A stretch of DNA of 64,000 bases. Origin: Saprospiraceae bacterium UBA7687. GTDB lineage: Bacteria > Bacteroidota > Bacteroidia > Chitinophagales > Saprospiraceae. Positions 53,928-61,443 of this stretch are shown here, one piece after another (within the stretch, counting starts at the first letter, position 1; each line of letters starts with the position of its first letter). The stretch lies in NCBI GenBank assembly GCA_002482845.1, contig DLGT01000059.1:10812-74811 (forward strand), written 5' to 3'. Position numbers and translations under genes: made by a program. The notes beneath the pieces were generated by a model, which ran no database searches, was not told the DNA's origin, and worked only from the letters and a program-made list of their open reading frames with translations.

Positions 53928-54126
53928 CTTTCAATGCAATGTCGTTTAGTTAAGACAGATTTATAAAGTCCTTCCATTTTAAGGGTGACTGAATGGTTGC
54001 AAAGCAAATTGAGTGAACGATTTCACTCAATAATAAAGGAACCACAAACAACGGCTTGTGGATACCAATTTAGGATGGGTATAAACCATATAATACACCT
54101 TAACTAAACGACATTAACTTTCAATG
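53926..54126. mobile_element. MITE-like element with 17-bp inverted ends and 11-bp direct repeats
   Basis: Terminal inverted repeats AATGTCGTTTAGTTAAG (53938-53954) and CTTAACTAAACGACATT (54099-54115) are perfect over 17 bp and enclose 144 bp with no coding frame. Directly outside are copies of AACTTTCAATG (53926-53936 and 54116-54126), fitting an 11-bp target duplication. Inside are two hairpins: TTGAGTGAA-CGAT-TTCACTCAA (54009-54030) and CCACAA/TTGTGG (54042-54061). Size, ends and flanks match a non-autonomous transposable element; no transposase is in the window. Confidence 0.7.
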
Positions 54127-54238
54127 GGGATGAACCCATTTTTGCACAAAACTAATTTAAAATTAATTTTATCACCTGAAGCGACAGGGTAAAGCAAAAT
54201 GAATTTTAGACAAGGTGTGTTTTAAGGATACAGCCCAT
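54121..54238. repeat. Nested foldback repeat (copy 6)
   Basis: Inner arms AAAATTAATTTT (54159-54170) and AAAATGAATTTT (54196-54207) pair at 11 of 12 around the diverged core CACCTGAAGCGACAGGGT. Looser outer arms run from AATGGG (54123) to GGATACAGCCCATTT (54226-54240). The right outer end matches that of the copy at 12185-12291. Like that copy it fills the gap between convergent genes, here next to the cmk stop at 54239. Confidence 0.55.
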
Positions 54239-54982
54239 TTAATTTTCTTTTTGAGCTAACTTTTTATTGATTTTATCCAGTGCAAAATTAAACTGTTCTT
54301 CAATACTAAAATCTGAGTTGTCTAGAACGATGGCATCTTCTGCTTGCATCAAAGGACTATCTTCTCGAGTCGTATCTATATGATCTCGATGCTGAAGATT
54401 AGAAATAACGTCGTGTAAATCTGCTTTTTGATCTTTAGATATCAGTTCATTGTATCTTCTTTGCGCTCTGATAATGGGATCAGCGGTAACAAAAAACTTA
54501 ATGTCTGCATCTGGAAAAACTACCGTACCGATATCTCTTCCGTCCATGATCATACCGCATTTGCCCATCATTGCTCTTTGCAAAGCAACCAATTGACGCC
54601 TTACTTCCGATATTGCAGCCACTTCACTGACTAATTCTGAAACTTGTAATGTCCTGATCTCTGATTCTACATTCCGTCCATTCAGAAATGTAGTATTTTG
54701 CCCTTCTATATTCTGGAAAGTAATTTCGATTTCTCCCAAGGCATTTGAAACTTCCTGTTGGTTACTCAGATCAATATTTTGTTCTATAAAATACAGCGTC
54801 ACAGCTCTATACATAGCTCCAGAGTCGACAAAAACGTAATGAAGTTCCTTAGCCAATTGTTTAGCGAGTGTTGATTTGCCACATGAAGAAAATCCATCTA
54901 TGGCGATGACTAAAGGTTTAGCGTGTATAGATTCCAAAAAATGAAAATTTAAGTTGGCAAAAATAAAAAAAGTCTTGCTCAT
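54239..54982 (-). CDS. cmk: Cytidylate kinase
   Basis: CMP/dCMP kinase: the P-loop is IDGFSSCGKSTLA, followed by the CMP-binding region GAMYRAVTLYF, GRDIGTVVFPDADIKFFVTA and the lid Arg stretch RAQRRYNE. From the ATG at 54982 it has 247 residues, but the first ~22 (MSKTFFIFANLNFHF) are not in the family, and this ATG lies in the loop of an intrinsic terminator (54955-55003). The in-frame TTG at 54935-54937 gives MESIHAKPLVIAIDG, close to normal length, and is the more probable start. The coordinates given are the outer bound. Confidence 0.92.
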   Translation of the reverse strand: MSKTFFIFANLNFHFLESIHAKPLVIAIDGFSSCGKSTLAKQLAKELHYVFVDSGAMYRAVTLYFIEQNIDLSNQQEVSNALGEIEITFQNIEGQNTTFLNGRNVESEIRTLQVSELVSEVAAISEVRRQLVALQRAMMGKCGMIMDGRDIGTVVFPDADIKFFVTADPIIRAQRRYNELISKDQKADLHDVISNLQHRDHIDTTREDSPLMQAEDAIVLDNSDFSIEEQFNFALDKINKKLAQKEN

Positions 54983-55003
54983 ATTAAAAAAAGCAAGACT
55001 TTT
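54955..55003 (-). terminator. Intrinsic terminator overlapping the nominal cmk start
   Basis: On the minus strand, AAAAGTCTTGCT (55003-54992) and AGCAAGACTTTT (54979-54968) form a perfect 12-bp stem with a 12-base loop containing the ATG at 54982, followed by TTTTTTTATTTTT. It terminates the upstream DUF2795 gene. It argues that cmk is transcribed from a later start or by read-through. Confidence 0.75.
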
Positions 55004-55111
55004 ATTGTTAATAAGCGCTTAGTAAAAATAATTTTACACCAAATTTATTTCAAATCGTATGGTGCCACATTAAAATCAAAAGCGCTTTTGAAATTGTTAT
55101 GTTAATTGTTT

Positions 55112-55333
55112 TTAATACTCTTCTTCATTAAAGAGAAAATCATCCTTTCTCGGATAATCTGGCCAGATATCTTCCATAGACTCATATATCTCAAACTCGT
55201 CTTCGAGTTCCTGAAGATTTTCAATGACTTCTAAAGGTGCGCCTGATCTGATGGCGTAATCAATAAGCTCATCACGAGTAGCAGGCCAAGGTGCATCCTC
55301 CAAGTTGTGAGCTAATTCTAATGTCCAGTACAT
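55112..55333 (-). CDS. DUF2795-family small acidic protein
   Basis: 73 residues: MYWTLELAHNLEDAPWPATR, DELIDYAIRSGAPLEVIENL and a very acidic tail (EDIWPDYPRKDDFLFNEEEY). This matches the small DUF2795-type proteins that are widely conserved in Bacteroidota, near full length. The function is unknown. It is monocistronic by the terminator at 54955-55003 and by a 196-bp gap upstream. Confidence 0.85.
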   Translation of the reverse strand: MYWTLELAHNLEDAPWPATRDELIDYAIRSGAPLEVIENLQELEDEFEIYESMEDIWPDYPRKDDFLFNEEEY

Positions 55334-55529
55334 ATGAATGCTTTAAGTTAGTTATTAATAGGTTTAAAAAATAAGATTAATCTGACAATAAAATTATAAC
55401 GAAATAACGACAAAATAGTTACAATAATATTTCGTTGTCAACGATAAATGTCAGTGAAAGCATCTATAATTAAAAAAAGAATTTAAAAGTTCCCCAAAGA
55501 ACTAATATTATCTAAAAAAATAATATTTA

Positions 55530-56594
55530 TCAAATAATCAGCATGGCATCACCATAACTAAAGAATCGATACTTCTCTTTTATGGCTTCTTGATATGCTT
55601 CCATAATCAATTCAAATCCACCAAAAGCTGCAATCATGATGATCAAACTCGTTTTTGGTAAATGAAAATTAGTGATCATTGCATTTGCAATACTAAAATC
55701 GTATGGTGGATAAATAAATAGATTCGTCCAACCTTCAGATGGTTTTAGCTGACCAGTTGCTGAAACAGATGTCTCAATAGTACGCATTGATGTAGTACCT
55801 ACTGCACAGATTCTATGATTACCTTCTTTTGCTTTGTTCACGACATCAGCAGCTTTCTGTGGAATACTATAATATTCTGCGTCCATCTTGTGTTTAGACA
55901 AATCTTCCACATCAATACTTCTAAATGTACCCAAACCTACGTGAAGCGTTACTTCTGCTAAGTTCGTACCTTTTATTTCAAGTCTTTTTAAAAGCTCTCT
56001 TGAAAAGTGTAAACCTGCCGTAGGTGCAGCTACAGCGCCTGTTTCTTTTGCATACACAGTTTGATATCTCTCGTCATCAAGATCTTCTGGAATTCTTGAG
56101 ATATATTTAGGAAGTGGCATACTACCCAATTGCTTTAAGACATCTCTGAATTGCTCATCCGTTCCATCATAGAAAAATCTAATTGTTCTTCCACGGGAAG
56201 TAGTATTATCTACGACTTCAGCTACAAGAATGTCATTACCTTTGTCATCAGCAAAGTAAAGCTTATTACCTACCCTGATTTTTCTTGCAGGATCTACTAA
56301 TACATCCCAAAGCTTAGCTTCAGCATTCAATTCTCGAAGCAAAAACACTTCGATTTTAGCCCCAGTCTTTTCCTTTTTACCATACATTCTGGCAGGAAAA
56401 ACTTTTGTATTGTTGAATATCAAGGCATCGCCATCATCAAAATATTCAAGAAGATCTTTGAATATTCTGTGTTCTATCTTACCTGTCTTTCTGTCTACTA
56501 CCATTAATCTTGATTGATCTCTCTCCTGTGTAGGATATTGTGCAATCAGACTTTCTGGTAGGTCAAACTTAAATTGCGAAAGTTTAGTCCTCAT
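55530..56594 (-). CDS. queA: tRNA preQ1(34) S-adenosylmethionine ribosyltransferase-isomerase
   Basis: 354 residues over the whole QueA length: FDLPESLIAQYPTQERDQSR, FNNTKVFPARMYGKKEKTG, GAVAAPTAGLHFSREL, TLHVGLGTFRSI and TNFHLPKTSLIIMIAAF. It moves the ribosyl part of S-adenosylmethionine onto 7-aminomethyl-7-deazaguanine in tRNA, the penultimate step of queuosine synthesis. A -7 box TACTTTTG (56618-56625, minus strand) sits 24 bp before the ATG. No other que gene is nearby. Confidence 0.96.
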   Translation of the reverse strand: MRTKLSQFKFDLPESLIAQYPTQERDQSRLMVVDRKTGKIEHRIFKDLLEYFDDGDALIFNNTKVFPARMYGKKEKTGAKIEVFLLRELNAEAKLWDVLVDPARKIRVGNKLYFADDKGNDILVAEVVDNTTSRGRTIRFFYDGTDEQFRDVLKQLGSMPLPKYISRIPEDLDDERYQTVYAKETGAVAAPTAGLHFSRELLKRLEIKGTNLAEVTLHVGLGTFRSIDVEDLSKHKMDAEYYSIPQKAADVVNKAKEGNHRICAVGTTSMRTIETSVSATGQLKPSEGWTNLFIYPPYDFSIANAMITNFHLPKTSLIIMIAAFGGFELIMEAYQEAIKEKYRFFSYGDAMLII

Positions 56595-56715
56595 GAATTT
56601 ATTTTTAAAAATGAGTGCAAAAGTATAAATCTTTATACATTTAATAACATATAATCGTTTTGTTTTATTTTATTTTTTAAAATTATTAAAATTATTACCC
56701 TCTATTTCAGACTTT

Positions 56716-56888
56716 TTAACCCGATTTATGCATTAGGATTCGTAGTGAGAAGATAAATTGTAATAAATCAGCAGCTTAGATTCGAAAAACATAGCATCGC
56801 TATGGTTACAGAATATAAGTTGGCGAAGCGTCTGATTTGCAGCAAGTTAGCTTAGTAATAGAATTTCTAATGCATAATTCGGGTTTAA
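56716..56888. repeat. Palindromic MITE-like repeat, family B, copy 2
   Basis: 173 bp with inverted ends TTAACCCGATTTATGCATTAG and CTAATGCATAATTCGGGTTTAA, imperfect by one insertion. Internal pairings include CATAG-CATCG-CTATG (near 56790) and AAATCAG/CTGATTT. It corresponds to the reverse complement of 8948-9127. It lies in the 499-bp gap between queA and the MacB-type permease, without coding capacity. Confidence 0.65.
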
Positions 56889-57093
56889 GTGAAATAGCGG
56901 TATAAAAATGATCAATAATTGGGCCCTAATTGATGAAAAACATCAAAAAATATAAGTGTTTAACGATTAATCACTTACTTTCATCTAAACGACAATAATA
57001 TGAATTGAAAAAGATGTTACTTTGCATAAATTTAATACAGATAACTTTTCAATGGTATCTGGAAAGACATGGTAGAAAGGTAATGATCATATT

Positions 57094-58347
57094 ATGAAGA
57101 TATTTTTTAAAATTGTATGGGAAAGTTTAAACCAAGCTTTAGGTTCGCTTAGGGGCAATAAAATACGTACTTTCCTATCTTTGCTCGGTATTACAATAGG
57201 TATCTTCTGTATCATTGCCGTAAAGTCTGCTGTGGACTCTCTCCAAGAAAACATTGTGAGCGGATTTAACGAGTTGGGTAGTGATGTTATTTATCTAGAT
57301 AAAATGCCTTGGGGTGAAGACCCTGGAGAAAATTACTGGAAATATGCCAAACGACCTGATGCTTCCCTAGAAGATTTTGAAGCTATAAAAAAAAGAAGTA
57401 AACTTGCTGAAAATGCTTCATACACAATTTTTACTGGAGGAAAAACGATCAAATTCCAATCTAGCTCTCTCAGCAATGCTTTCATTATGGGATCAACCTT
57501 TGAATATGCGTCAATCCAAAATCTAAAGCTGCAAGAAGGGCGATATTTTAGTACAAATGAGTACGAAACCGGGGCTAATAAAGTTATTTTAGGTTATAAA
57601 GTGTATAATGAGCTATTCAAAAGTTTGGATGGTATTGGGAGAGAAGTAAAACTTTTTGGTCAGGACTTCCAAGTGATTGGCTATCTTGAGTCTGAAGGGG
57701 ACAATGCCTTTAATTTTATTAATTTTGATGATGTCATCTGGGTCGGATTCAACACGGTCAAAAAATACATTAATGTAAAAGATGAATCAAGTGTAGGTAG
57801 GATGTTGAATATCAAGGCGAAATCTGGAGTTGACTTAGAAGAATTGAAGGGTGAGACTGCAAGTATTATTAGAGCTGTACGAAGGTTAAAACCAATGGAA
57901 GATAGTAATTTTGCATTAAATGAATTATCCATGTTGTCGCAAGTACTTGATAGTGTATTTAAAGTATTAAATTTTGCAGGTTTCTTGATAGGTGTTTTTG
58001 CTTTAGTAGTTGGGATGTTTAGTGTGGCAAACATTATGTTTGTATCTGTAAAAGAACGCACAAGTATTATTGGGATTAAAAAAGCTCTTGGTGCAAAAAG
58101 ATTCATTATTTTACTTGAATTTCTCATTGAAGCCGTAATTTTATGTTTGATAGGTGGCTTGATAGGACTTCTGTTGGTGTTTATCACCTTAAAATTAATA
58201 TCATTAGCTATCCCATTTGCAATGACCTTATCCTTTTCTAATATCCTGATTGGCGTGTTATCTTCAGTCATCGTAGGTATCATCTCAGGAATTTTGCCTG
58301 CATTGCAAGCATCAGGCATGGACCCAGTAGAAGCTATAAGGTCGTAA
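57094..58347 (+). CDS. MacB/FtsX-type ABC transporter permease
   Basis: 417 residues: membrane helix 1 (about 20-45, NKIRTFLSLLGITIGIFCII), a MacB_PCD periplasmic domain (about 46-245), then three C-terminal helices of the FtsX type (from 280: GFLIGVFALVVGMFSVANIM, KERTSIIGIKKALGAKRFII, then the PALQASGMDPVEAIRS end). It works with a cytoplasmic ATPase and an RND-type adaptor in mechanotransmission or efflux; neither is adjacent here, so the partners must be elsewhere. Cargo unknown. Confidence 0.9.
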   Translation: MKIFFKIVWESLNQALGSLRGNKIRTFLSLLGITIGIFCIIAVKSAVDSLQENIVSGFNELGSDVIYLDKMPWGEDPGENYWKYAKRPDASLEDFEAIKKRSKLAENASYTIFTGGKTIKFQSSSLSNAFIMGSTFEYASIQNLKLQEGRYFSTNEYETGANKVILGYKVYNELFKSLDGIGREVKLFGQDFQVIGYLESEGDNAFNFINFDDVIWVGFNTVKKYINVKDESSVGRMLNIKAKSGVDLEELKGETASIIRAVRRLKPMEDSNFALNELSMLSQVLDSVFKVLNFAGFLIGVFALVVGMFSVANIMFVSVKERTSIIGIKKALGAKRFIILLEFLIEAVILCLIGGLIGLLLVFITLKLISLAIPFAMTLSFSNILIGVLSSVIVGIISGILPALQASGMDPVEAIRS

Positions 58348-58516
58348 GTTTTACTTGATTAAGGGATTTGCTTGATTTGCTGATGCCGCTGAAGCTGCAC
58401 ACGATTGCTTTGTGTACATTGGGCTTCGGGCAGGCTAAACTTGAACAGTAGCAATACAAAAACGTAACGCTTTAACGAACGTAATCTAAGCGACAACGCT
58501 AAGCTTATCAGCAATT
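58348..58516. other. Partly palindromic spacer after the permease gene
   Basis: No gene. TTTGCTGAT near 58375 pairs with ATCAGCAA near 58508, and ACACGATTGCTTTGTGT forms a small hairpin, so the spacer folds back on itself and could be a decayed foldback element. It runs into the heptamer satellite. Confidence 0.35.
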
Positions 58517-58677
58517 CTCACATCTCACATCTCACATCTCATATCTTATAACTCATCTCTTATATCTCATAACTCATCTCTTATATCTCATAACTCATCT
58601 CTTATATCTCATAACTCATATCTCATAAATCATATCTCATCTCTTATATCTCATATCTCATCTCTTATATCTCATCT
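58517..58677. repeat. Heptameric satellite (TCTCATA-like, 7-bp period)
   Basis: About 160 bp made of 7-bp words such as TCTCATA, ACTCATC, TCTTATA and TCTCATC, with a 21-bp higher-order unit TTATATCTCATAACTCATCTC repeated about three times. It ends exactly at the stop of the convergent oxidoreductase gene (58678). Read on the minus strand the words are GAGATAT, AAGAGAT and GAGTTAT. Such arrays vary by slippage. Confidence 0.85.
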
Positions 58678-59694
58678 CTAATCCCATTTAAGCACCACCT
58701 TCCCAGTAGATTGTCGAGATTCTAAAAAATCGTGGGCTTCTGCAATATCCAATGCTGGAAAAACCTTGCTCACATGTGGTGTGATGATCTTTTGATCAGC
58801 CATTTTTATCACATTTTGCAATACTTCCTTGAAAACACTTTGCTTGAAATCGGCTATTCTCAGCATATTTACGGTGATGATCGATTTTGATTGCATCAAT
58901 AAGGAGATGGGTGAAAACAACCCGAAACCGACGGCAAGGCTTATTAATTTCAACTTGTTTTTTCTGGATTCTAGTTGTTCAGCCGCACCGTAACAGACCA
59001 TTTTCCCACCTGGAGCAAGTAATTTCACCCCTTTTGCAAACGCTGTTCCTCCTAAACTATCAAAAACCATGTCGAGCTGATGTCCATTTCCTTTGATGAC
59101 ATCATAAAAATTATCTTTTGTGTAATCAATAGCATAATCTACACCCAGTTTCTTTATGAAATCTTGTTTACCAGTGGAAGCCGTACCGTAAACAATACAA
59201 CCATGATGTTTTGCGATCTGCACTAATAGACTACCTACCCCACCAGCAGCGGCTTGTATGAGTACTTTGTCTCCTTTGTGAAGCGTCACACAATCTTCTG
59301 CACAATAATAAGCCGTACAAGCCTGTGTAGCCAACACGGTAGCAGCTGCCATATCATATCCATCAGGAACTACCGCCACGCCATTTTTATTAGTAACCGC
59401 ATATTCTGCATAACCACCAAATCTTGTCATGGCAACCACTTGCTGACCAATTTTAAATTCAGTAACCTTCTCACCTATTGCACTTATTTCTCCAGAAACA
59501 TCATATCCTAACAAAGCAGGATTTTTTGGCGCGTCAGGATACATGCCTCTTCTAGCAATCACATCAGCAAAATTCAAGCCTGAGTATTTGACTTTTATGA
59601 GTACTTCGTCTTCTTTTGGCGTAGGTATCTTAGTTTCTTTGACTACAAATGCCTCTTGGGTGGAACCGTATTTTTGGAGATATATGGCTTTCAT
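58678..59694 (-). CDS. Zinc-free quinone oxidoreductase (MDR superfamily)
   Basis: 338 residues: GroES-like N-domain (LLGYDVSGEISAIGEKVTEF, GGYAEYAV) and a Rossmann domain with AAAGGVGSLLVQIAKHHG for NADPH. The catalytic zinc Cys/His set of true alcohol dehydrogenases is absent, and the internal spacing resembles the VAT-1/quinone-oxidoreductase branch. Probable NADPH-dependent reduction of quinones or enals. The C-terminal TGKVVLKWD is normal, and the satellite begins right after the stop codon. Confidence 0.9.
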   Translation of the reverse strand: MKAIYLQKYGSTQEAFVVKETKIPTPKEDEVLIKVKYSGLNFADVIARRGMYPDAPKNPALLGYDVSGEISAIGEKVTEFKIGQQVVAMTRFGGYAEYAVTNKNGVAVVPDGYDMAAATVLATQACTAYYCAEDCVTLHKGDKVLIQAAAGGVGSLLVQIAKHHGCIVYGTASTGKQDFIKKLGVDYAIDYTKDNFYDVIKGNGHQLDMVFDSLGGTAFAKGVKLLAPGGKMVCYGAAEQLESRKNKLKLISLAVGFGLFSPISLLMQSKSIITVNMLRIADFKQSVFKEVLQNVIKMADQKIITPHVSKVFPALDIAEAHDFLESRQSTGKVVLKWD

Positions 59695-59828
59695 ATAAGT
59701 GATTGTTTAATGCTTCTAGAAAAAATAGAACGTAAAAGAACAACATTTTTTAAGCATTCGACTAATTTTTAACAGGCTATTTGCAAATAAATTATCTTTG
59801 ATGCATCAAAACCCAAATAATATTCAAC

Positions 59829-60602
59829 ATGACGCCTTCTATTTTCTTTTCGCAGCTCCGAGAAATGACACATATTATGTTGGAAACATTTCCATTTATT
59901 GTTAACAATAAGTTGTGGCGGGGATTCGTGAAACATAGATTAGCACTTACATTTCTAGTAATAGCCTGTATTCTAATGGCTTGGTCTTTAGTAAAATATG
60001 TAAAAACAAATACAGAAGCGCTTTATGCAACAAACTTTGAAAATTCAGAAATTGCAACATCCGCAATTAGTAATGCCATGAGTTTTGAATCGTTATTTGC
60101 AGGTAGTAATAAATATGTTTTGCTGATACTTATACAAATGTTGGTTGTATATTTTTCTAATAAAACTATAGAAATACTATCGGATATGAAAATCAATATG
60201 TCTTTAGGTGAGATGATTCAGTCACAATGGAGAGTATTACAGCTGACCATTAGAAATTGGGTTATTGAAATTATCATTGGCGTCATCATTTCAATATTTG
60301 TGGGTATTTTTGCGCCTGATTTTATGGAAGATGTACTTAAATGGTTGGTTCAATGTTATTTTGTTGGTTATTTTTTTATTGATAACTACAACAATACCTT
60401 TGGTTTAAAAATTAAAGAAAGTGCTTCAATAGTTAGAAAATATGCAGGTGCCACATTAATAATAGGCTTAGTAGCCAATATTTTATTTCTACTTCCTGTA
60501 GTAGGAGCTATTATTGCTTCATTTATATGTTCGGTTGCTGCGACATGGTACATGCACACAGGTCCTGACGCTCAATTGGCAAAAAATGCATTTCCAGAAT
60601 AG
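59829..60602 (+). CDS. EI24/CysZ-like membrane protein
   Basis: 257 residues with about five to six membrane helices. The second half shows the EI24-type pattern: YFFIDNYNNTFGLKIKESAS, a RKYAGATLIIGLVANILFLL helix and the VVGAIIASFICSVAATWYM end, similar in layout to CysZ. A transporter-like role is possible but not shown. A -7 box TATCTTTG (59793-59800) is 28 bp before the ATG. The next gene starts 12 bp after its stop. Confidence 0.75.
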   Translation: MTPSIFFSQLREMTHIMLETFPFIVNNKLWRGFVKHRLALTFLVIACILMAWSLVKYVKTNTEALYATNFENSEIATSAISNAMSFESLFAGSNKYVLLILIQMLVVYFSNKTIEILSDMKINMSLGEMIQSQWRVLQLTIRNWVIEIIIGVIISIFVGIFAPDFMEDVLKWLVQCYFVGYFFIDNYNNTFGLKIKESASIVRKYAGATLIIGLVANILFLLPVVGAIIASFICSVAATWYMHTGPDAQLAKNAFPE

Positions 60603-60614
60603 TCATAAAAACAA

Positions 60615-61148
60615 ATGAATTGGAAATCAAACATATTAATTTTAACTCTTTGCCTGCCCATGCTAGTGATATGGTCATATTTTGCGGTAAAACAGCAAAT
60701 GGTTAAAAATGAAGTGGAAGAAAAAAGAAATGAAGGATTTAATAAAGATGTGGTAAAAATATTAACCTTCGCAAAGAAAGATATTAAGAACATACTTCGA
60801 TGGGAACACGATAGAGAGTTTGAGTTTTTGGGTGAAATGTATGATGTCATATCTTCAAAAGAAAGTAAAGATTCTGTGTCATATACTTGTTATTGGGATA
60901 TCGAAGAAACTAAAATTAAAAAACAAATAGCCAAGCTTCTTTTTAGTGACAACGAAAATTTTCCATTTCAACATGAAAAAGAAGCCAAAATGATTGAATA
61001 TTTTAAACAATTCTACACATTCCAGAATGTCATAATGATAGCAGATAAGCTGTATCAAGACATCCCTTTACATCTTTTAAATAATAAGGAGGTAGATTTT
61101 ATAAAGCAACTTTTTAACACTGTCCCACATCCTCCACCAAAAAACTAA
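60615..61148 (+). CDS. Membrane-anchored protein of unknown function
   Basis: 177 residues: one N-terminal membrane helix (about 5-25, NILILTLCLPMLVIWSYF) and a helical, charged soluble part (QMVKNEVEEKRNEGFNKDVV, then EHEKEAKMIEYFKQFY-like), ending PHPPPKN. I do not recognise the family. It probably shares a transcript with the upstream EI24-like gene (12 bp apart). 295 bp separate it from the receptor gene, which has its own -7 box. Confidence 0.7.
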   Translation: MNWKSNILILTLCLPMLVIWSYFAVKQQMVKNEVEEKRNEGFNKDVVKILTFAKKDIKNILRWEHDREFEFLGEMYDVISSKESKDSVSYTCYWDIEETKIKKQIAKLLFSDNENFPFQHEKEAKMIEYFKQFYTFQNVIMIADKLYQDIPLHLLNNKEVDFIKQLFNTVPHPPPKN

Positions 61149-61326
61149 TAGTTACTATCACAAATTTTAATTAATACTTTTCTTTCGTCCAATGAAGGTA
61201 AATGACATAAAGTGGTGAACTGATTCCCCATCGGGACTTGTCTATTTATCTAATTGAACTATAACAACTAATTTGTATTAGATTAGTCGTATGGTGTATT
61301 ATGTGCGATTGGAAATTGTATAAATA

Positions 61327-61334
61327 TACTTTTG
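61327..61334 (+). promoter_or_regulatory. -7 box TACTTTTG of the receptor gene
   Basis: An exact TAnnTTTG match. A TTG at 61309-61311 is 15 bp upstream, shorter than usual. The leader to the ATG at 61444 would be about 100 bases. No iron- or metal-regulator box is recognised in it. Confidence 0.45.
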
Positions 61335-61443
61335 TGGAGTATTATCCAAATTGATGAAATCCATAATACAATCTATTTTAATAAGAAATGGAAGAGAAAT
61401 TCTTTTTCTTTTCAAGCATTAAAAAATTAATAAAAACAAACAG

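Noticed and set aside
58517..58677. Heptamer array as a CRISPR or iteron origin
   Set aside because: Units are contiguous with no spacers, and no replication gene or AT/GC switch is nearby.
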